Shown here in pieces: positions 60,826 through 64,000 of a DNA stretch of 64,000 nucleotides. Position 1 is the stretch's first letter; every line of letters begins with the position of its first letter. The position numbers were made by a program, and so were the translations under genes. The notes beneath the pieces were generated by a model that worked only from the letters and a program-made list of their open reading frames with translations, did not search any database and was not told the origin of the DNA. The DNA is from Physcomitrium patens (lineage: Eukaryota; Streptophyta; Bryopsida; Funariales; Funariaceae), in NCBI RefSeq assembly GCF_000002425.4, contig NC_037258.1, positions 5,016,024 to 5,080,023 of the forward strand, written 5' to 3'.

Positions 60826-61722
60826 ATGCATGAAGAGACAATAGAGAATATTTCTACAAAGGAGAGAGAGATTGTGAAAGAAAAAGTAAAGATTCGTGCT
60901 TATAAATTACAATCAGATATTGAAGCTGCTACAGATTTGAAGAAAGTATTGGAGGAGCGGATTTTAAGTAGAAAGGTTGAATTTATAATTGGTGAAATTC
61001 TAGGAATTACAAAACAAGAATTTTATGAAGTTATTATTGATACAATTAAAAGAAAAGGACAATCTATTGGTGATATTATGACATCAAATGCACAAGGTAC
61101 AAAGGCAATAGGAAGCAATAAAGTTGAAGAAATTGAAATGCAAATTGTTGGAGATGTTTCACTAGTCAAATTTACAGGAAAAGAAGATATGATTCAAGCT
61201 TCTAGTCATTATTCTCGAAGTCATTGGACAAGGGCTACTATAGAAACTTTAGTAAAATTGGGAGATTTAGAAGAATCAATTGTAGCATTAATTGATCATG
61301 GTTCTGAAATAAATTTAATGTCAACAGAATTATATAAAAAGAGAAATTGGCCTATTGATATTGAATATGGGTGGATGATAAGAGCAACAAATAATTCAAA
61401 GAGGGATTTGCATGGAGCTTGTCCAAATATCAAGGTGACAATAGGAGATGTTATTCATGAAAAAAATTTCTTTGTGCAAGATATATCTACATATCCTATT
61501 ATATTAGGACAACCATATATTATTGCCATACGAATAGAGACAAAGGTTATGGATGATGGATCAGCTTATGCAAGGATAAGAAGTGAAGACGGAAAGAGGG
61601 CAGTGCAATTTTTAATAGTTTGTGCAAATCATGGAAGAAATAGGGATAGTTTGAGGGAACATCCTTTGCCAAAGATACATAAAGAATTTGAAGATCTTGA
61701 AGACTCAAAGGATTTTTACTAG
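60826..61722 (+). mobile_element. Element D gag tail and protease region
   Basis: A 298-aa frame. It starts with the charged gag tail (I-E-A-A-T-D-L-K-K-V-L-E-E-R-I-L), then the protease with A-L-I-D-H-G-S-E-I-N-L-M and I-I-L-G-Q-P-Y-I-I-A. It has the same D-H-G active-site form as elements A and B. Confidence 0.82.
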
Positions 61723-62078
61723 ATGCCATTGTAAAGTGGGATTGCAATGGTAAAAAGAGTGAAGGCTTCTTGCTTAATAGAAAGGATGAAGATATTATAG
61801 GATTATTGGGAGACGGATATATTTTATTCAAAAACATAAATAATTTTATTAGGATAGATAAGAAAAATGTTAAAAATGTAGAACATGGATTAAAGAAATG
61901 TGGAATGATTGATGAAGATGAATACATATCAGGGATGTTTGAAGAATCTTGTTTTGGTGATACTATGAATGATTTACAAATATTATTGAATGGAGATTTT
62001 AAAAGAGGTGATAAAGTAATAAATGTCCATTCTAAGTAATTTTATGATGGAATAAAAGAATATATAGATAGGTCTGAA

Positions 62079-63854
62079 GTGAAGGTGAACACAAAATACA
62101 AGAATGTTGCAAGGAAGGTTAAACCAGTGGCATTGCTACTACCATTGGATTTTGAAGAAAGGATTAAAGGGGCTTCTATGCAACCTAATTTAAGAGATCC
62201 AAGGAAAATAGGTCATGAATTCAAGGATAATTTGACGTTAGATAGTTTGAAAATTGGATGTGATAAATTTTTGACAAGAAATGAGGAGAGATTTTTTAAA
62301 GATGCTTTCACGACACAATAAAGCATTTGCATTTGAATCACATGAAATAGGGTGCATTGATCTGAGTATTGTAGCACCTATGGTTATTTTTACAATTTTG
62401 CATGAATCATGGAATTTGAGGCCAATTCCAATCCCAAAGGCTCATTTGTCAAAGCTAGTTGAATTACTCAATGAAAAAATTAAGATGGAAATTTTAGAAC
62501 CACCTATTACACCATATTTCAATCGGTGGTTCTTAGTACCTAAGAAAAATGGAACATTGAGGTTTATTGAAGATATGCAACTGGTAAATAAAATAACTAT
62601 TAGAAACATGGGCTTGAGTCCAATTGTGGATGAGTTTGCAGAGGCATTTGCAGGGAGATCAATTTATTCTATGAGAGATCTTTACTCAAAATACGATCAA
62701 TTTCAATTGGCAATGTAAAGTAGAGATTTGACAACTATAAAGACACCATTGGGATTGGTCAAAATATGTACATTATTACAAGGGGCTACAAATTCTGTAG
62801 CACACATGATGAATGGAATGCATAAGGTACTAAGAGATTTTATTCCAAGAATAACAATACCTTTTTTAGATGATGTGCCAATTAAAAGATATGAAGAAGA
62901 AAGAAAGGATGAGACATTGGATTCAAAGGGATGTAAGAAGTTTGTAGCAGATCATATTAATGATTGTGAGAAGATTTTGATAAGGCTAGAAGAAGTTCAT
63001 TTAACTTTATCGGGGACAAAATCAATATTTGGAGTAAAAGAAGTTTTGATAGTAGGGCACATGTGTGGTTCATATGGACGCAAATCAAGTAGGAAAAAAG
63101 TTGATATTATAAAAAAAATGAAAGAGTGTACAAATATGACGGAAGTCATGAGGTTTTTAGCAGCATGTATTTTCTATCATATATGGATACCTCATTTTGT
63201 ACATATAGCAGATCTATTATATGAGTTGTTACGAAAGAATCAAAAATTTCAATGGAAAGAAGAACAAAGAAAAGCTATGGCAAAGTTAAAAGAATTTCTT
63301 TCTTCACCTCCAACTTTGAAGAAAGTAAATTATGAATGTGGAGGGCCAATAATATTAACAATTGATGCAAGTCCAATTGGAATAGGTTGGATAGTTGGAC
63401 AAGATGATGAACAAAGGAATAGATATGTAGTAAGGTTTGGAGCAAAGGTTTTGAATGCTAGACAAAGGATATACCACAAATCAAAAGAGAATTATGGAAT
63501 GTAGTAATAGCTATGAAAAATAAAAAAGAGTATTTGATTAGTACATCAATAGTTATAGAAATAGATTATCTACCTTTATTGGGTATGATTACAAGTTGTT
63601 CAACTCTCGACATTGCTATGTTAAGGTGGATGGCATATATCAAATCTATAAATCTGAAATTTAAACATATTATAGGAAAAGAAAATTCAGTTGCAGATAT
63701 GTTATCAAGAGTAAGGTATTACAATGAAGAAGATATGATAGATTTAGAAGATGATGTGGGTACAAATTTTTATACTAATGCATTATCAAAGGAAGAAAGT
63801 ATATGTTTGAATATACCATTAGAAACATTTTCAAGAGATCTATATGAAAAATAA
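62079..63854 (+). mobile_element. Element D RT and RNase H region
   Basis: Frames at 62079-62321, 62281-62718, 62728-63504 and 63513-63854 follow element B pol in order: linker, K-L-V-E-L-L-N-E-K, V-P-K-K-N-G-T-L-R-F, Q-G-A-T-N-S-V-A-H-M-M, P-F-L-D-D-V-P-I-K, and H-M-C-G-S-Y-G-R. RNase H follows with T-I-D-A-S-P-I and M-L-S-R-V-R. The integrase would lie beyond the window. The region is broken at a few points. Confidence 0.82.
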
Positions 63855-64000
63855 TGGAAAGACATTAGGGAGTATTTAAGCACATTAAAGCGAGAAGATG
63901 GTTGGACAGATCAAGAATTTAAGAAAATCCGAAAGAAAGCCTATAGATATTTTTTACATGATGGATATTTATAGAAGCATCCAAAGAAGAGAGGAGAAGT

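Larger units (their letters stand above)
57684..64000 (+). mobile_element. Element D: Ty3 element of the A/B lineage, runs off window
   Basis: A 5' LTR at 57684-59365, tRNA-Trp type primer site, gag, protease, RT, and the start of RNase H through to the window end. It is inserted in Copia element G, with ACGG directly before it. Its LTR type is that of element C (about 1.68 kb), but it is far less decayed. It has several breaks. Age cannot be set from LTRs because the 3' LTR is outside the window. Confidence 0.88.

Noticed and set aside
1-64000. CRISPR array, bacterial operon, phage or toxin system
   Set aside because: No regularly spaced repeats, no ribosome-binding pattern, and all recognisable genes are intron-bearing plant genes or LTR elements.

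Overview
The window looks like nuclear DNA of a land plant, most likely a moss such as Physcomitrium. The placement is inferred from three things: intron-bearing plant genes (a SMAP1-like small acidic protein, a CMC4-type twin CX9C protein and a plant non-specific phospholipase C), very AT-rich intergenic DNA, and dense nested Ty3 and Copia LTR retrotransposons. No organelle, bacterial or CRISPR signal was seen.

Layout. 1-21,469 is a nest of fossils. An old minus-strand Ty3 element with a tRNA-Asp primer site (H) has element A (+, 3000-21342) inside its LTR. A in turn carries a solo LTR of the H family (5813-6582) and a younger minus-strand relative, B (6857-14773, about 2% LTR divergence). 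21,470-24,730 is AT-rich with no gene found. 24,730-31,250 is a GC-richer host island with SMAP1-like, CMC4 and NPC genes, all on the + strand. 31,250-34,780 is AT-rich with microsatellites. 34,780-41,110 is an old incomplete element, C, of the A/B lineage. 41,110-46,540 is AT-rich with little recognisable. 46,540-55,307 holds degraded pieces of several Ty3 families (J, K, F) and a solo LTR of the A family (E). 55,308-57,683 is a Copia element (G) lying in F, and G is itself entered at 57,684 by element D (+), which runs off the window end.

Most notable. Elements A, B, C, D and solo LTR E form one Ty3 lineage. Its primer-binding site matches the 3' end of tRNA-Trp rather than the usual Met or Asp. 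Every readable insertion junction has a 4-bp target N-CG-N, or its deamination product: gCGc, tCGt, aCGg, and aTGg paired with aCAg. The A-type LTR also carries, in sense orientation, a zinc-knuckle gag segment matching the unrelated H family. A clean test is to see whether these three properties hold across the genome.

Host genes. SMAP1-like (63 aa) and CMC4 (67 aa, one intron) are head-to-tail with only 130 bp between them, so a shared transcript is possible. The phospholipase C gene has three exons and encodes about 513 aa with a signal peptide and all the family motifs. Between CMC4 and the phospholipase is one unrecognised 92-aa frame.

Limits: alignments, LTR divergences and motif matches were made by eye. 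Family names for the host genes come from remembered consensus sequences, not a search.
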